Shown here: positions 1-8,931 of the stretch, piece by piece
Layout of the letters: the number at the start of each line of letters is the position of its first letter
Position numbering within the stretch: position 1 is the first letter of the stretch
From: Chitinispirillaceae bacterium
GTDB taxonomy: Bacteria > Fibrobacterota > Chitinivibrionia > Chitinivibrionales > Chitinispirillaceae
Reading direction: 5' to 3'
Assembly: GCA_016932075.1 (NCBI GenBank)
Contig: JAFGDP010000083.1
Location: 1-64,000, forward strand
Length of the DNA: 64,000 nucleotides
The notes under the pieces: generated by a model
Told to the model about the DNA's origin: nothing
Database searches by the model: none
The model's input: only the letters and a program-made list of their open reading frames with translations
Translations under genes and position numbers: made by a program

Positions 1-527
1 AAATGGTACCCGGTGCCGTCGTCGTCAACGAACGCGGTCTGGTCGCGGGACATGTTGTTCGAAGGCCTGAAGCTGCGCACAAACGTGTACGGACCGAGCA
101 CCGTGCTGCTCGAACAGGTCGCCACGCGCGCGGTGTTGTATCCCTCGCCCGCGAACTCCAGGTGGAACCACATGGCATACTTCCCGGTTAAAGGGCATTT
201 GATCACCTTGGGACGCTCCATGATACAGCCGGGTCTGATGTCCTGAATGCTTGCGTCGGGCGTGAATACGAGACCCCGGTTCCGCCAGTTATAAAGGTCT
301 GTCGAGGTATAGCATGCCACGCCGCGGCCGTTTCTGCTCTCGCCGAACCAGTAGTATACGCCGTCCTCAAAGTGGATACCGCCGCCGTGACAATTGATAT
401 GCCTGCCGTCGTCGGCAAGCCAGGTCTGGCCGGGTTTGAACGAGGTGAAGTTCGTCGCGCCAACGGCCATGGCGACCATTGCGACGGTACACCAGCCTAT
501 CACGTATTCTGGAGCTGCCTGATACAT
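1..527 (-). CDS. Secreted glycoside hydrolase family 43 protein, 3' end off the window
   Basis: The frame stays open from an ATG at 527 to the left edge (175 codons), so only the N-terminal half is present. It starts with a probable signal peptide, MYQAAPEYVIGWCTVAMVA, preceded by AAGG eight bases upstream and by an in-frame TGA just before that. The mature part has GRHINCHGGGIHF, YYWFGES, DLYNWRNRGLVF, ERPKV, AMWFHLEF, MSRDQTAFVDDDGTGYHF. These motifs in this order are typical of the five-bladed beta-propeller GH43 enzymes, closest in my memory to the exo-beta-1,3-galactanase-like subgroup, which cleaves terminal galactose from beta-1,3-galactan. The catalytic acid and any binding or sorting domain would lie off the window. 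The GH43 assignment is strong; the substrate is inferred. Confidence 0.82.
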   Translation of the reverse strand, partial: MYQAAPEYVIGWCTVAMVAMAVGATNFTSFKPGQTWLADDGRHINCHGGGIHFEDGVYYWFGESRNGRGVACYTSTDLYNWRNRGLVFTPDASIQDIRPGCIMERPKVIKCPLTGKYAMWFHLEFAGEGYNTARVATCSSSTVLGPYTFVRSFRPSNNMSRDQTAFVDDDGTGYH

Positions 528-623
528 ACGACGAACCTTATTTCATACGGTACTATTTGGCAAAGCCATTATAAATAGTTTATCCGGTGTAATCGTCTCT
601 ATGCCGGGATATCGTATCTTATT

Positions 624-767
624 TAGTATCTGTTCAGAATTGGACGAATAAGAATTTCTGTCATTCCAGCGAAGGCTGGAATCCAGCTTTTTATGCTATT
701 TTCGCCAACTGGATACCGGCCTGCGCCGGTATGACGACTAAAACAGAGCCATTTTGAACAGATACTA
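624..767. mobile_element. MITE-like element with 13-bp terminal inverted repeats
   Basis: A perfect 13-bp inverted repeat, TAGTATCTGTTCA at 624-636 and its complement at 755-767, bounds 144 bases with no ORF. Inside are two palindromic arms: GTCATTCCAGCGAAGGCTGG from 660, and a CTGGATACCGGCC...GCCGGTATGAC arm at 709-735. The GTCATTCCAGCG...CTGGAATCCAG type of core is a common dispersed intergenic repeat in bacteria. There is no transposase, so if the element is mobile it would depend on one elsewhere. A target-site duplication is not clear. Confidence 0.6.
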
Positions 768-1258
768 TTTAATTTATATGGAGAAAGAATAGACGTTCCC
801 GCCGCTCACGCTGGAGCCATCGGATACCGGACGTTTCTTTCCCCTGATCCACCCTATAAACAATCTATAATACGAAGCGGCTTGCTGAAGCGGTTTTCTT
901 TGCTCCAAGGCGGTAAATCGATTACAAATGTAAACATTTCAAGATGTTTTGGCAGTTTCAATGATGGTGAATCCCTGCAAAACAGTAACGAAAAAAAACG
1001 CCGGCAGCCGCTTGGAAAGCTCTTATTATTAACGCTGTGCTCGTTTCCTTGTTGCCGGCCGGTCCATGATGAAGGGCACCCCTGCAGCTTAACTGATGCG
1101 ACATTTCGGCGCCGTGACGTGTCGAAAACAAGTGCGTTTTACACGAACGATGCACAATGTATTTTACTTCGTTCTTATGATGGACTCGCTATTGCTACCA
1201 CCATCGAATACCGGTACTGTTGTTTTCATTCAATTCTTAACCTAAAGGGAGCAGCACC
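768..1258. other. Non-coding stretch upstream of hppA
   Basis: About 490 bases between the MITE-like element and hppA. Open frames on both strands here are short and rich in Cys, His and Arg, with no start signals or domain pattern, so I see no gene. A ribosome binding site (AAGGGAG) ends the stretch, seven bases before the hppA ATG. I looked for a fluoride-type riboswitch, which can precede ion-transport genes, and did not find its conserved core. Confidence 0.5.
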
Positions 1259-3316
1259 ATGACCAAAATCATCTTAGTGAGCCTCGGAGCAGGCCTGGTC
1301 GGCGTGATCTATGCGCTCTGGACCGCCGCATGGATCATGAAACAGAACAGCGGTTCCGACCGCATGCGCCAGATTTCCGATGCGGTCAAAGAGGGCGCGG
1401 TCGCGTTTTTGAATCGTGAATACAAGACCGTTGCCATTGTCGCAGTCATACTGTTTGCCGTCATCGCTTTTATCCCAAAACTCGGGCTCTGGGCCGCCAT
1501 CGGTTTTCTGATCGGGACTATCGGCAGTGCTTTGGCAGGGTATATCGGAATGATGGTGACCGTGCGCTCCAATGTCCGCACAGCGGAAGCGGCAAAGAGC
1601 GGGCTCCAGAAAGCGCTCAGCCTCGCGTTCAAGGGCGGGTCGGTCACCGGACTCATGGTGGTCGGACTCGGTCTTTTGGGTGTGACCGGGTTTTACGCTG
1701 TTGTCAAGAGTTTCGCTCATGATTCGGCGTTCCATGCTTTGGTGGGCCTTGGATTCGGCTGTTCGCTTATGAGCGTGTTCGCCCGTATTGCCGGCGGTAT
1801 CTATACCAAAGCCGCTGATGTCGGCGCAGACCTGGTTGGAAAGGTCGAAGCCGGCATACCGGAAGACGATCCGCGTAATCCTGCGGTTATTGCCGATAAC
1901 GTGGGTGACAATGTCGGCGACTGCGCCGGTATGGCAGCGGACCTGTACGAAACCTATACGGTTACGATCGTTGCGGCTATGCTTCTGGCAAAGACTGCGT
2001 TCGGTGAAGCAAGTCACTGGGTAGAATTTCCCCTGCTTATCGGCGCGGTATCGATTATTGCTTCGGTCATAGGCACCTTTTTCGTAAAAATGGGAAAAAA
2101 GCAGTATATCATGGGCGCCTTGTATAAAGGCCTCGCCGTTTCGGGCGTCTTAGCCGCGGGGGTGTTCTATTTTGCCGCGGATATGTTCATGAAAAAACTT
2201 CCCCAGGTGGAACAGATTTTCCCTGCTGTTAATGTGTTCGGTATGGCGCTTATCGGGCTCGCGCTTACCGGCCTCATCGTCGTGATAACCGAATATTTTA
2301 CCTCAACGAGTTTTAATCCGGTCAGGCATATCGCCTCTGCCTCACAGACAGGTCACGCGACCAATATCATAGCCGGGTTAGCGGTCAGCATGAAATCGAC
2401 TGCGATGCCTGTTCTGGTCATCTGTGGCGCGATTTGGGGTGCGTACTGGCTAGGTGGCGGTTTTTCCGGTGCAGAAAACAGTATGATCCATGGATTGTTC
2501 GCCATCGCGCTTAGCGCGGTTGCCATGCTCTCTATGACCGGTATCGTGGTCGCGATCGACTCCTACGGTCCGATCACCGATAACGCGGGTGGTATTGCGG
2601 AAATGGCCGGACTCGACGAATCGGTACGCGCGATAACCGACCCGCTCGATGCGGTGGGCAATACCACCAAGGCGGTCACCAAAGGGTATGCAATCGGTTC
2701 TGCCGGTCTTGCGGCATTAGTGTTGTTTGCCGAATATTCTCGGTCGTTTACCGGGATTTCATTTGATCTCGCAAGTCCGAAAGTGATCGTTGGGCTCTTT
2801 ATCGGCGGTCTTCTGCCGTTCTATTTTGGTTCGCTTCTCATGGAAGCGGTCGGTTCCGCGGCAGGCGGCGTGGTCGACGAGGTTCGCCGTCAGTTCAAAG
2901 CGTTCCCTGGAATCATGGATGGTTCGCAGAAGCCTCAGTACGGCACCTGCGTCGACATCGTGACAAAAGGCGCGATCAAGCAGATGATGCTGCCGTCTCT
3001 CATACCGGTTGCAACACCGATTCTGGTCGGTTTTCTGCTCGGGAAAGAGGCGCTCGGCGGCGTTCTTATCGGCGCGATCATAACGGGCCTGTTTCAGGCC
3101 ATTGCCATGACGTCAGGAGGCGGCGCGTGGGACAATGCAAAGAAGTTCATCGAGGACGGCAATTTCGGCGGCAAGAAGTCTGACGCGCACAAGGCCGCGG
3201 TCACGGGCGACACGGTCGGCGATCCGTACAAGGACACGGCGGGTCCGGCCATCAATCCCATGATCAAGGTTGTCAACATCGTTGCGCTGCTCATTGCCCC
3301 GCTGCTGATAGTATAG
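1259..3316 (+). CDS. hppA: Membrane-bound proton-translocating pyrophosphatase
   Basis: Integral membrane enzyme that hydrolyses pyrophosphate and pumps protons across the cytoplasmic membrane. At 685 residues with about 16 hydrophobic segments it has the normal family length. The substrate-binding signature [20 protein letters not shown] is intact (about residues 201-220), as are the second Asp-rich region [16 protein letters not shown] and the C-terminal [18 protein letters not shown]. The diagnostic segment reads [10 protein letters not shown]. Lys at this position is the K+-independent type, whereas K+-dependent enzymes have Ala. AAGGGAG lies seven bases before the ATG. The gene is monocistronic, with a strong hairpin 25 bases after the stop. 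Such pumps help energy-limited anaerobes and stressed cells recover energy from pyrophosphate. Confidence 0.97.
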   Translation: MTKIILVSLGAGLVGVIYALWTAAWIMKQNSGSDRMRQISDAVKEGAVAFLNREYKTVAIVAVILFAVIAFIPKLGLWAAIGFLIGTIGSALAGYIGMMVTVRSNVRTAEAAKSGLQKALSLAFKGGSVTGLMVVGLGLLGVTGFYAVVKSFAHDSAFHALVGLGFGCSLMSVFARIAGGIYTKAADVGADLVGKVEAGIPEDDPRNPAVIADNVGDNVGDCAGMAADLYETYTVTIVAAMLLAKTAFGEASHWVEFPLLIGAVSIIASVIGTFFVKMGKKQYIMGALYKGLAVSGVLAAGVFYFAADMFMKKLPQVEQIFPAVNVFGMALIGLALTGLIVVITEYFTSTSFNPVRHIASASQTGHATNIIAGLAVSMKSTAMPVLVICGAIWGAYWLGGGFSGAENSMIHGLFAIALSAVAMLSMTGIVVAIDSYGPITDNAGGIAEMAGLDESVRAITDPLDAVGNTTKAVTKGYAIGSAGLAALVLFAEYSRSFTGISFDLASPKVIVGLFIGGLLPFYFGSLLMEAVGSAAGGVVDEVRRQFKAFPGIMDGSQKPQYGTCVDIVTKGAIKQMMLPSLIPVATPILVGFLLGKEALGGVLIGAIITGLFQAIAMTSGGGAWDNAKKFIEDGNFGGKKSDAHKAAVTGDTVGDPYKDTAGPAINPMIKVVNIVALLIAPLLIV

Positions 3317-3340
3317 GGAAGAGGAACTGAAGAAACTATA

Positions 3341-3378
3341 GGCCCGCCCTCTCCCGCTGCCGCGGGAGAGGGCGGGCC
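3341..3378 (+). terminator. Strong stem-loop terminator after hppA
   Basis: A perfect 17-bp GC-rich stem (3341-3357 paired with 3362-3378) closes a TGCC loop, followed by TTCTTCG. It sits just after the hppA stop codon. The U-tract is short, so termination may lean on stem strength. Confidence 0.75.
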
Positions 3379-3431
3379 TTCTTCGTGCTTTCCCCTGCCT
3401 GCGCCGAGGCTTCGGCAGGAAGGTCCGGTCG

Positions 3432-3477
3432 GTGCAGTACGGCCCTAGTCCGCTTGCAGCGGGGGCTTCGACTGCAC
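3432..3477. repeat. Nested palindrome, REP-like
   Basis: GTGCAGT at 3432-3438 pairs with ACTGCAC at 3471-3477. Inside it GCCC pairs with GGGC, and CCGC (3450-3453) pairs with GCGG (3459-3462) around a TTGCA loop. A smaller palindrome, CCTGCC...GGCAGG, lies just to the left (about 3395-3420). The 3379-3648 gap between hppA and the next gene holds no ORF that looks coding; these folds are its only visible content. Confidence 0.4.
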
Positions 3478-3648
3478 TGCCTGCCGTAGCGGCAACGCTG
3501 GCTTGCGGAATGAAAACTAAATACCAAGGCTATCAACCATTATGTTTAATCAATAGTGTAAAAGCTCGCTTCGATATTCACGGAACCTGAGAGAAATAAT
3601 GTTTCTTGATAAAGCCTCAGGGTAGTCAGCATAGCGGGGGTGGCGAAG

Positions 3649-3683
3649 AAAAGCCCGCCTCCCCTGAGGGGAGGCGGGCTTTT
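3649..3683 (-). terminator. Bidirectional terminator for the C25-like peptidase gene
   Basis: A perfect 16-bp stem, AAAAGCCCGCCTCCCC (3649-3664) with its complement at 3668-3683, has a 3-base loop and ends in A4/T4 on each strand. It lies 40 bases past the stop of the minus-strand peptidase gene. A second short hairpin (about 3691-3707, G5-C5) sits between them. Confidence 0.75.
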
Positions 3684-3723
3684 CGAAGACAGGGGGCGGC
3701 TGCCCCCGAAAAAGAAAAAATAT

Positions 3724-5376
3724 TTACCGTACCACGTTAATCCTTTTCGATTCTGCCATGACGGTGCTTGAGAGCGAAACCACATAGGTTCCGACCGGCA
3801 GCGCTGCGGTGTTTAAATCAACGGTATGCACGCCGCCCTGCTGCAGGCCGTTTGCCATGCCGCGGACGAGTTTGCCCTTCATGTCGAACAGGCTCAGCGC
3901 AACCGTTGCCTGCTGCGGCAGCGAATACATGACCGCGACGTTGCTGCCCGTGGTGACGCACTGCAGTTCGCTCGGCGCAATGACCTTCTGCGTGTATTCC
4001 TTAACGTCGACCGCGTTTCTCGTGATCAGGGTGATCATCGGGTCGCCGAAGAAATTATAGCCATAGTTCCAGCCGATGAAGTTCTGCTTGTTACGGTTTT
4101 CATCGCTGTTCTCGTACGGGCCGAACCATTCAAGGAATGCTTGACCTATGCAAGTATTTTTGGCCATCGCCTGGAACATGACACGCGCCATGAGGCCGAT
4201 CCACTGGCCGCTCCTGCTGCCGCTCATGCAGATAAGCGCGGTCGGGCTTTCGTTGAACACATAGCTGCCGCCCAGGAACGCGCGGTCACGGCCAGCGGCG
4301 AAGTCCGACACATGGCAGCCGTCATGGAAATAGGCGATAGGCTTTGGTTTTGCGTTATACACTTCGGTCATGCTTGACGACCCGCCGGTATGGTGGCCGT
4401 GGACATTGTAATTGGCATGGCACCACATCTGGAGCGCCGAGTAGTTCTTCTGGAGCCGGTTGTTCAGGTAATCGCTTTTATTCACCGGCGGGTTTGATTC
4501 GGTCCAGCGGATCAGCTCGTTCTGGCTGGATCCCGGATAAATCTCGTTAAGATAGTTTGCTGATGACCGCCAGTCATAGTCAAGGTACCCGAGCGCGGCT
4601 TTGTTGAGGGTCACGCCACCCATATAATAGTTGTGAAGTTTGTCCAGATAACTGCCCAATACCTCGACTTCGCTCCCATAATTCCCCATGGTGGTGGCGT
4701 CGAGACGGCCGTAGAAAATATCAATGCCGATATCGCCTGATCCCGCGGTGTGGTTGTCGAACTCACCGTTGTTATCGGCGTCGGTCCAGGAGCCGTCCAT
4801 ATCCATGTAGTAGAGGTCGCAGGTGAAGTGGTCATACCGTCCCGTTGTCGGGTCATTGTCGGATTCATACCAGGCCGGCGGGAGGTCTCCGATCTGCACC
4901 ACGCCATTAATGCCGCCGTCGTTATAATGTTCTTTAATGACCGCTTTTATCTGGGGAGGGGTCCCGCCTTCAAGCGTTTCAAGTATCACGGTGCAGCCAT
5001 GGCCGTACCGGACATCCTGTATGTAGCGGTCGATTTTCTGCTTTGCCGTGGCATTGCCGTACAGGGTCTCGTTGCAGAGAACGAGCACGCGTTCGATAGG
5101 GGTCGCTCCGCTTGCCGCAACCGATTTCTGCAGCGATTTGAAACCTTTGAACACCTTGCCCTGAATGCCGCGCTTGAGAGGTCGCAGCGGATGTTCTTTC
5201 TGGTAGAGCGCAAGCTGTTCGAGACGGTGCTGTGCCTGCTCCGGTGTTACGCTTCTTTTTAGGGTTTCGGTAAGCTGCTTTTGCAGGTCAAGCAAGTCGG
5301 ATTCCGACATCTCGGCTGCAGAAATTGAAATAGCTATAGCGCTTAAAATAAGGACATAAATACAACGGAACAGCAT
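3724..5376 (-). CDS. Secreted gingipain-like (C25) peptidase with sorting domain
   Basis: A 550-residue exported protein. An ATG at 5376 follows GAGGGAGGGCGT and gives a clean signal peptide (MLFRCIYVLILSAIAISISA); the frame is open upstream to an ATG at 5469. The central region matches the caspase-like fold of C25 peptidases: VVQIGDLPPAW, CDLYYMDMDGSW, GDIGIDIFYGRLD, then a His-rich segment WCHANYNVHGHH and a candidate catalytic Cys in YFHDGCHVSDF. C25 members cleave proteins, and several process T9SS cargo, but whether this one is active is inferred. The last 80 residues (VALSLFDMKGKLVRG...LPVGTYVVSL...) resemble a T9SS type A sorting domain. The gene ends at a terminator and diverges from the beta-helix pseudogene. 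Confidence 0.78.
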   Translation of the reverse strand: MLFRCIYVLILSAIAISISAAEMSESDLLDLQKQLTETLKRSVTPEQAQHRLEQLALYQKEHPLRPLKRGIQGKVFKGFKSLQKSVAASGATPIERVLVLCNETLYGNATAKQKIDRYIQDVRYGHGCTVILETLEGGTPPQIKAVIKEHYNDGGINGVVQIGDLPPAWYESDNDPTTGRYDHFTCDLYYMDMDGSWTDADNNGEFDNHTAGSGDIGIDIFYGRLDATTMGNYGSEVEVLGSYLDKLHNYYMGGVTLNKAALGYLDYDWRSSANYLNEIYPGSSQNELIRWTESNPPVNKSDYLNNRLQKNYSALQMWCHANYNVHGHHTGGSSSMTEVYNAKPKPIAYFHDGCHVSDFAAGRDRAFLGGSYVFNESPTALICMSGSRSGQWIGLMARVMFQAMAKNTCIGQAFLEWFGPYENSDENRNKQNFIGWNYGYNFFGDPMITLITRNAVDVKEYTQKVIAPSELQCVTTGSNVAVMYSLPQQATVALSLFDMKGKLVRGMANGLQQGGVHTVDLNTAALPVGTYVVSLSSTVMAESKRINVVR

Positions 5377-5398
5377 ACGCCCTCCCTCAAAGATGGTT
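5374..5398 (-). repeat. Direct repeat copy 1: ribosome binding site and start of the C25 gene
   Basis: On the minus strand the 25-base unit reads AACCATCTTTGAGGGAGGGC followed by GTATG. It carries the ribosome binding site and ATG used by the C25-like gene. A second copy with one mismatch lies 113 bases upstream at 5487-5511. Confidence 0.8.
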
Positions 5399-5465
5399 TG
5401 AATGCACAATAGGAAAACAGAATGCCTGTAATTCCTTATTAAAATAAGAATATTAAAAGAAAAAT

Positions 5466-5511
5466 TCATAAGTTTTTTGTAAACACCATACGCCCTCCCT
5501 CAAAGGTGGTT
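5466..5511 (-). promoter_or_regulatory. Duplicated ribosome binding site with 7-codon leader ORF
   Basis: The second copy of the 25-base unit (5487-5511) again gives GAGGGAGGGCGT plus ATG at 5489. The reading frame is MVFTKNL and stops at 5466. Its TGA overlaps an ATG at 5469 that is in frame with the C25-like gene, so ribosomes leaving the leader could restart on a longer form of the protein. The 5377-5731 gap otherwise contains A+T-rich sequence that should hold the promoters of both divergent genes; I cannot pick a -35/-10 pair with confidence. Confidence 0.45.
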
Positions 5512-5731
5512 ATAACAGATGATTCCTGAAACTATATTTAATAAGGAAATTTTACCCCTACTCATTTTATAGTATAAGAAAACTAAACAAAGAAATCACA
5601 TTTTTTAAAGAGATAAAAATCAGGCATCTGTGTTTTAAGCGATTAAAATAGCTAAGGGCGCTTGAAACACAACTTCCGGGTATGATACATTTAATGCACA
5701 CACATCACAGCCTTTCTTGCAGGGAGACGCA

Positions 5732-6852
5732 TTGAAGAATAGCCAGGCATTTGCCCTGTTCTTCGGATTTTTGCTGGTTGCGACAGCAGCGCACGCAGTG
5801 GTCTATCGGATCGGCTCGACACGCCCCTATACGCAACTCCAGAGCGTAATGAGATCTACTGCAACTGGATTGAAGGGGGCTACTACCACGAGCTGGAGCT
5901 TATCGGCTCTGATCCGGGCGGCGTTGACGACGACTGGACCCCGCATCTCAAGCGCGAGGACTCGGATGTGGTGGGCAATGTGCTGTTCAAGCGGCAGACC
6001 GGAGCGAATAATGATCCGAATTTTTCAGTCACCCGTATCGGCGGTGACGCAACCGGCGAGAGCCACGGCAGGTACCGATTTGTCAATAATACCGTTGTCT
6101 GCGGCTCCGGTGCGGTGTTCCGCATGTTCGACAGTCTTGAGTCGGTGGAGATGCATAACAATGCTTTTTACCGCGGGAGCGGTGGCGTCAATGTCATGCG
6201 CACGGTGGAGGCGCGCTGGACCACCGGCGAGCCGCGGATCGCCGGCTCCGGCAACTGGATCGTCACCGGGAGCACGAACATCCCGCAGGGATGGTCGGAC
6301 ACCAAAACCGGGAGCGCACCCGGATTCGTCAACCTTTCGTCAAATGACCTGCGGCCCGAGCAATCAAGCCCGCTGCGTGATTCCGGTACTGCATCACCCG
6401 TGCGCGGCGATACCTTAACGTTATTGCGGCCGCTTTTCCCTCCTGCGTTTCATCCTCCTCAGGGGCAGGCGATCCTGCCCGGCAACGCAACGGTCCGGCC
6501 GGTTGACGCGCGGATCGACATCGGAGCGTTTGAGTACGCGGCGCAGGGATTGATAGACTATCCGCAAAAGCATGGGAATGGTGATTTCGCTATCCTTGCT
6601 GCAGCCTGCCGGTCCGGCGTTGTGACGGTCAGGTGCCGTATACCGAACGCATGCGAGGTGGTGGTTCGTCTGGCCGACATTCAGGGGAGGATCGTTGCCT
6701 CGCACAAACAGACCGTCCCGGCGCCCGGCAGGCATTCACTGCGTATCGATCTGCGCAGAATGAACGTTGCGCAGGGGATCTGCGCTGTTGCTGTGAAAAC
6801 GCCGTCTTCTGCTGCCTGTTGCTGCGCGATAGCCTCGTGTTCAATGCCCTGA
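5732..6852 (+). pseudogene. Frameshifted, internally deleted secreted beta-helix protein
   Basis: A TTG at 5732 after AGGGAG begins a signal peptide (LKNSQAFALFFGFLLVATAAHA) and then VVYRIGSTRPYTQLQSV, the usual opening of secreted parallel beta-helix proteins. At about 5848 the frame is lost, and coding resumes in another frame with ERNEIYCNWIEGGYYHEL, a typical internal beta-helix motif. It then runs to 6852 through HNNAFYRGSGG, GSGNWIV, LRDSGTA, ARIDIGAFEY, and a sorting-type C-terminus (VVVRLADIQGRIVASHKQ). In intact relatives these two motifs lie hundreds of residues apart, so both a frameshift and a deletion are likely. The extreme C-terminus is also Cys-rich and odd. Relatives bind or cleave polysaccharides; no function is likely here. 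Confidence 0.7.
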
Positions 6853-6993
6853 GATTTCTATGCCCTTCCTTCCTGATAGTGATTGAACCGGCGGCCAGCA
6901 CGCTCGTATTTTCAGAGTATACGATACCCGCACCCCGGTGCAACGGATGGGGAGATTCCTGATGTGCAAACCGATTATGAAAGGAATTAGAAA

Positions 6994-7476
6994 ATGCTGA
7001 AAGCGTATGGTATGGCGGCGGTATTGTGTGCATTTTTGTCGTCGGTTTTCGCCGGTAAAGACGATGTGCGACTCACCATCCTTGATACGCTTAACAAAGG
7101 CAGTGAGGTCTCGATAACGGCAAGGGATTACAGTACTCTGCCGACGGATATTAAACCTGTAACAATCCGTGATACGATCGAAGACGATGACAAAGACATT
7201 GAAAAAGTTGCAGAGCAGCGTGAGGCCGGTGTTGTGCCGTCACGGTTTAGGATACAGATTCTTGCCTCGAGCCAGAAAGGGGAGGTGCGGAAGGCGAGGC
7301 GCATAGTTGCCGCCAAAGTGAAGTACGCGACATCCATTGTCTATCATTCCCCATACTACAAACTGATGGTGGGTGATTTTTCAAACCGGCCTGATGCGGA
7401 AAAGGCCCTTGCGCAGGTAAAGAAGTTGGGTTATAATGATGCTTGGATTGTGAGGACCGCGTTGCGGAAGCGTTAA
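6994..7476 (+). CDS. Exported SPOR-domain protein
   Basis: 160 residues with a signal peptide (MLKAYGMAAVLCAFLSSVFA), an acidic linker, and a C-terminal SPOR domain (about residues 82-156): RFRIQILASSQKGEVRKARR, YYKLMVGDFSNRPDAEKALA, YNDAWIVRT. SPOR domains bind denuded peptidoglycan at sites of cell-wall splitting, so a periplasmic role in envelope remodelling is likely. AGGAATTAG lies before the ATG. It is 24 bases upstream of the cyclic-nucleotide-domain gene on the same strand and probably cotranscribed with it. Confidence 0.8.
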   Translation: MLKAYGMAAVLCAFLSSVFAGKDDVRLTILDTLNKGSEVSITARDYSTLPTDIKPVTIRDTIEDDDKDIEKVAEQREAGVVPSRFRIQILASSQKGEVRKARRIVAAKVKYATSIVYHSPYYKLMVGDFSNRPDAEKALAQVKKLGYNDAWIVRTALRKR

Positions 7477-7500
7477 CTCTGTCGTGGAGAGGCATCTCCC

Positions 7501-8133
7501 ATGTCCCAGTTGGGTGCGGTACAAAACCGAATTGTACGCTACAGAAAGGGTGACGTTCTGTTCCGGGAGAACGACGACACCCAGGATTTCTTCATTATAA
7601 AGAGCGGCAGCGTCAGAATCTTAAAAAAAATAGGGAATAAGGAGATCACGCTCGACACTCTGGGGCCGGGCATGGTTGCCGGCGAGATCGCGTCCATCGA
7701 TAAGGTCCCGAGAACCGCGTCGGGCGTTGCGCTTGCAGATACCGAGGTCATCCTGATTCCGCAGGATTCAGTCAAAAAGATCCTGGATAACATACCTGAT
7801 TGGTTCCGTAAAATCGCGCAGATTCTGGTACAGCGGCTCAGGGAAGTCGATGACAGGATCAGCCGATCGTTGAAGTCCGACTATACTGCGCTGGTGGCGG
7901 CGATGATCACCATGATCTCTTATTCAGAAAAGGCCGCAACGGTCGAAGACGGTTTTCAGATTGAAAGGAAATTTCTCGAATATGAGCTCATGGACCTGCT
8001 CACCATTCCGCTTGCAGAGGTGCAGTCTGCCATTGATAAATGCGCGGTGCAGGGGTTCCTGCGCGTCGCGGGAAATGACATTGTCCTGACCAACCGCGAA
8101 GCGTGTACGAAGCTCGGGGCAGAGGAACCCTGA
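7501..8133 (+). CDS. Cyclic nucleotide-binding domain protein (CRP-like)
   Basis: 210 residues. Residues 12-115 form a cNMP-binding beta-roll: YRKGDVLFRENDDTQDFFII, SGSVRILKKIG, LGPGMVAGEIASIDKVPRTA, ADTEVILIP. The C-terminal part (about 120-205) is helical and winged-helix-like but lacks a clear Crp-family DNA-recognition helix, so it may act as a sensor rather than a classical transcription factor. The phosphate-binding cassette is GEIASIDKVPRTAS, which keeps the R-T pair. GGAGAGG precedes the ATG. It lies between the SPOR gene and a lipoprotein gene on the same strand. Confidence 0.8.
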   Translation: MSQLGAVQNRIVRYRKGDVLFRENDDTQDFFIIKSGSVRILKKIGNKEITLDTLGPGMVAGEIASIDKVPRTASGVALADTEVILIPQDSVKKILDNIPDWFRKIAQILVQRLREVDDRISRSLKSDYTALVAAMITMISYSEKAATVEDGFQIERKFLEYELMDLLTIPLAEVQSAIDKCAVQGFLRVAGNDIVLTNREACTKLGAEEP

Positions 8134-8195
8134 TCACTACGCCATTTCCCGTCACATGAGCTATTTTACCTTTTATCATGTCAGGGTATCCTAAA

Positions 8196-8888
8196 ATGAT
8201 TCGGGCTGCCACTGCGCGATGTCGCATGCCGGTGGTGGGGTTGGGCGCTGCGCTTCTTGTCGCCGGTTGCGCCGTTCCGGCGCATCGTCTCATGCCGGGA
8301 TATGAGAAGATGGACGTCAGAGAGGCCGCGTGCGGTGTCATCCTGGTGGGTAAAAACGTTTCGATTCCTGATCAGCAGCTTGTTGCGGGCGTCTTGGGCG
8401 GGGGCGACGCGGTCCAGCGTTACTACTACTTTTTCGGCGATACGTTTCCTGAACTGATGGCAAGGCGCTCCGGCTTCAGGAGCGTCACGTTTTTGCCGGG
8501 CGCCGACCAGAACATGCGTAACAGAGCGGACGGCCTTGCCGAGATGGACGAAGGCGGCGGACTGCTCGTGCCTGCGCAAAGGCACTATGTCGATGCCGGC
8601 CTTGCCTATCTTCTGATCGTGGATTATTGCTCGGTCAAACGGGAAGGGAACACCGGTGTACCCATGCTCGGATCAGAAGGCGATTTCACAGGATTTACCA
8701 CGGGACTGGATTTCGCGAAACAGTCGGCAACCTTTGTTCTCTGGGACAATAGGACCGCGACCATTGCCGCGTACGGCCGTATCGAAGAAAAGATTCCCAC
8801 CGGCGGCGATATTACCACGACAACGCTCGTCGAACTACTGCGCCAGACCGCCGCGTCGATCAGCCGCGGCATGCCCTACCGTAAATAA
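8196..8888 (+). CDS. Lipoprotein of unknown function
   Basis: 230 residues. The N-terminus MIRAATARCRMPVVGLGAAL continues into a lipobox LVAGC, so the mature protein is lipidated at that Cys. An ATG 18 bases upstream (8178) is also in frame, but 8196 has AGGG nearer to it. The mature part has mixed alpha/beta character with recognisable stretches YYYFFGDTFPELM, YLLIVDYCSVKREG and ATFVLWDNRTATIAAYGRIE. The last is a strand-like pattern seen in periplasmic lipoproteins, but I do not recognise a family. It follows the cNMP-domain gene by 62 bases and converges on the AI-2E-type permease gene. Confidence 0.7.
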   Translation: MIRAATARCRMPVVGLGAALLVAGCAVPAHRLMPGYEKMDVREAACGVILVGKNVSIPDQQLVAGVLGGGDAVQRYYYFFGDTFPELMARRSGFRSVTFLPGADQNMRNRADGLAEMDEGGGLLVPAQRHYVDAGLAYLLIVDYCSVKREGNTGVPMLGSEGDFTGFTTGLDFAKQSATFVLWDNRTATIAAYGRIEEKIPTGGDITTTTLVELLRQTAASISRGMPYRK

Positions 8889-8931
8889 TTGAGGAGCGCG
8901 TTATCTTTCGTGGTGAGGCAGGCAGCGTGTT

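Noticed and set aside
768..1258. Possible fluoride or other riboswitch before hppA
   Set aside because: A CTGATG string occurs near 1095, but the rest of the conserved core and pairing could not be found.
882..1262. 126-codon plus-strand ORF just before hppA
   Set aside because: No ribosome binding site, a low-complexity Cys/Arg/Ser composition, and overlap with the hppA start. It reads as non-coding.
1274..2017. 247-codon minus-strand ORF
   Set aside because: Antisense to hppA. The product is His/Arg/Asp-rich with no domain pattern.
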